Below are positions 12,995 through 14,117 of a DNA stretch of 14,117 nt, in pieces. Under the pieces are notes generated by a model, which saw only the letters and a program-made list of their open reading frames with translations, had not been told where the DNA came from and made no database searches. A program made the translations under genes and the position numbers. This DNA is from Lutibacillus sp052034115 (GTDB lineage Bacteria; Actinomycetota; Actinomycetes; Actinomycetales; Dermatophilaceae): positions 1 through 14,117 of the forward strand of contig JBPOIZ010000058.1 of the NCBI GenBank assembly GCA_052034115.1. The letters run 5' to 3'. Positions within the stretch are counted from its first letter, which is position 1. Every line of letters starts with the position of its first letter.

Positions 12995-14117
12995 CGAGCG
13001 AGACTCGGCGGACACCGGCCCCACCGGAGGGCACCTACCTCGGTATGCCGCGCTTCCCCGTCTCGGCCAAGTCCGCCCTTGCTAACACGCAGCTGCGGAG
13101 GAACCTGCGGCACGCGACCGGGACCATCCGCGCGAAACGAGCGAAGGTCGTCGGTGAGGTCGCCGGGTGGGAGGACCTGCGAGTGGCCGGGGCAGCCATC
13201 AAGGACCGGACCCTGACGCACCTCGACCGCTATCTGGAGCAGTTCGAACGGGTTGTCACCGAAGCCGGCGGGCACGTCCACTGGGCTCGCGACGCCGATG
13301 AGGCGAACCGGATCATCATCGATCTGGTGCGCCAGCAGGGCGTCGAGGACGTCGTGAAGGTCAAGTCGATGGCCACCCAAGAGATCGACATGAACGAGGC
13401 CCTCGAGGCCGCCGGGATCGCGGCCTGGGAGACCGACCTGGCCGAGCTCATCGTGCAGCTCGGCCACGACCGCCCCAGCCACATCCTCGTGCCCGCCATC
13501 CACCGCAACCGCTCGGAAGTCCGGGAAATCTTCCTTCGAGAGATGCACCAGTACGGCACCCCGGCACCGGCCGATCTGACCGACGAACCAGCCATGCTCG
13601 CCGGGGCGGCGCGACAACACCTGCGAGACAAGTTCCTGACATCGACGGTGGCCATCTCGGGCGCGAATTTTGCGGTCGCCGAGACCGGAACGCTGGTCGT
13701 CGTCGAGTCCGAGGGCAACGGTCGGATGTGCCTGACCCTGCCGGACACGCTGATCTCGGTTGTGGGCATCGAGAAGATCGTTCCCACCTTCGCCGACCTG
13801 GAGGTGTTCCTGCAGCTACTGCCCCGCAGCAGCACCGGTGAGCGGATGAACCCCTACACCACCATGTGGACCGGGGTGACTCCGGGCGACGGACCGCAGA
13901 ACGTGCACGTCGTGCTCATCGACAACGGCAGGACCTCGGTCCTGGCCGACCCCGCGGGCCGTTCCGCCTTGCGCTGCATCCGCTGCTCCGCCTGCCTGAA
14001 CATCTGCCCGGTCTACGAGCGCGTCGGCGGCCACAGCTACGGCTCGGTCTACCCCGGGCCGATCGGCGCCGTGCTCACCCCCCAGCTGCGCGGAACGAGT
14101 AGCGCTGTCGACCGATC
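12991..14117 (+). CDS. lutB: Lactate utilization protein B, 3' end outside window
   Basis: The first 375 residues of an iron-sulfur protein of the LutB/YkgF family, which is usually near 470-500 residues, so roughly the last quarter is missing. The N-terminal LUD domain (about residues 60-300) includes VKVKSMATQEIDMNEALE, FAVAETGTLVVVESEGN and HVVLIDNGRT. The first ferredoxin-type 4Fe-4S motif CxxCxxCxxxCP is visible at 329-340 (CIRCSACLNICP), followed by YERVGGHSYGSVYPGPIGAVL; the second cluster should lie just past the window. The ATG at 12991 overlaps the lutA stop, with GGGGAGG 7 nt upstream. A lutC gene is expected next but cannot be seen. Confidence 0.96.
   Translation, partial: MTSETRRTPAPPEGTYLGMPRFPVSAKSALANTQLRRNLRHATGTIRAKRAKVVGEVAGWEDLRVAGAAIKDRTLTHLDRYLEQFERVVTEAGGHVHWARDADEANRIIIDLVRQQGVEDVVKVKSMATQEIDMNEALEAAGIAAWETDLAELIVQLGHDRPSHILVPAIHRNRSEVREIFLREMHQYGTPAPADLTDEPAMLAGAARQHLRDKFLTSTVAISGANFAVAETGTLVVVESEGNGRMCLTLPDTLISVVGIEKIVPTFADLEVFLQLLPRSSTGERMNPYTTMWTGVTPGDGPQNVHVVLIDNGRTSVLADPAGRSALRCIRCSACLNICPVYERVGGHSYGSVYPGPIGAVLTPQLRGTSSAVDR

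Larger units (their letters stand above)
550..13050. repeat. Dispersed 8-mer GTATGNCG, 23 copies on both strands
   Basis: Exact matches by hand. Plus strand starts: 550, 1438, 1933, 3443, 4004, 4883, 4916, 7025, 7672, 8700, 9901, 12868, 13043. Minus strand (CGNCATAC) starts: 1582, 2110, 2623, 4336, 4475, 4969, 6322, 10045, 10738, 12934. Of 25 GTATG pentamers found, 23 continue as NCG; the exceptions are at 7954 (minus) and 12115. All but one copy lie in coding sequence; the exception (3443) is in the dinG promoter. The motif is not palindromic and shows no strong strand preference. Function unknown; see the findings. Confidence 0.7.

Noticed and set aside
550..13050. GTATGNCG as a FtsK-orienting (KOPS) or Chi-type sequence
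   Set aside because: Those elements are usually strand-biased along a replichore; here 13 copies are on one strand and 10 on the other. A 14-kb sample is small, so this is a weak rejection.
13242..13249. GTTCGAAC palindrome as an SOS or other operator
   Set aside because: It lies inside the lutB coding region, lacks the 4-bp spacer of the LexA site, and 8-bp palindromes of this kind arise by chance.
12182..13620. Minus-strand open frames antisense to lutA and lutB
   Set aside because: They are opposite genes with intact iron-sulfur motifs, and one would start inside the other's coding strand with no signals.
1..14117. CRISPR arrays, tRNA or rRNA genes, transposases, integrases or phage genes
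   Set aside because: No regularly spaced repeats, no tRNA- or rRNA-like sequence and no mobile-element protein was seen on either strand.

Overview
The window is about 14 kb of high-GC, gene-dense chromosome from an actinobacterium. The protein sequences (DinG, HflX, Def and DapF of actinobacterial type), the leaderless-type promoters and the conserved block miaB / miaA-dapF / hflX / dinG point to the Micrococcales. Intrasporangiaceae or Dermatophilaceae would be my guess, but that is inference. I see no rRNA, tRNA, CRISPR array, insertion sequence or phage gene. Most of the window is core housekeeping sequence.

Layout. At 1-372 is the 3' end of a small secreted protein. At 509-1156 is a SAM-dependent methyltransferase, which converges on a DinG-type helicase (1187-3433, minus). 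Divergent from dinG is a small VOC/glyoxalase-fold protein (3499-3912). The minus-strand operon hflX - GNAT-like - GNAT (6421 down to 3932) is joined by 4-nt and 14-nt overlaps. An RsmC-like methyltransferase (6475-7095) diverges from hflX and overlaps the 3' end of dapF tail to tail. The minus-strand operon def - miaA - dapF (9530 down to 7076) is joined by two GTGA overlaps. A 62-residue antitoxin-like gene (9642-9830) and miaB (11365-9872, minus) converge on a shared hairpin terminator. Finally, a FadR-type GntR regulator (12126-11416, minus) is divergent from lutA-lutB (12233 to beyond the window end), an L-lactate oxidation system.

Functional themes. The genes cover translation and tRNA quality (MiaA and MiaB act in sequence on the same tRNA adenine; Def removes N-formyl groups; HflX rescues ribosomes; the RsmC-like enzyme probably methylates RNA), lysine/peptidoglycan precursor synthesis (DapF), DNA repair (DinG) and lactate catabolism (LutAB). 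The lut promoter carries two inverted repeats of the same TGGT-N3-ACCA type, 31 bp apart centre to centre, covering the likely -35 and -10.

The most unusual signal is not a gene. The 8-mer GTATGNCG occurs 23 times by hand count, on both strands, about once per 600 bp. It is read in all three codon phases and is often built from codons that are rare at this GC content (ATA, TAT, GGT, TCA, GCA). It resembles a DNA uptake sequence or the cyanobacterial HIP1 element in behaviour. I do not know a described equivalent in actinobacteria.
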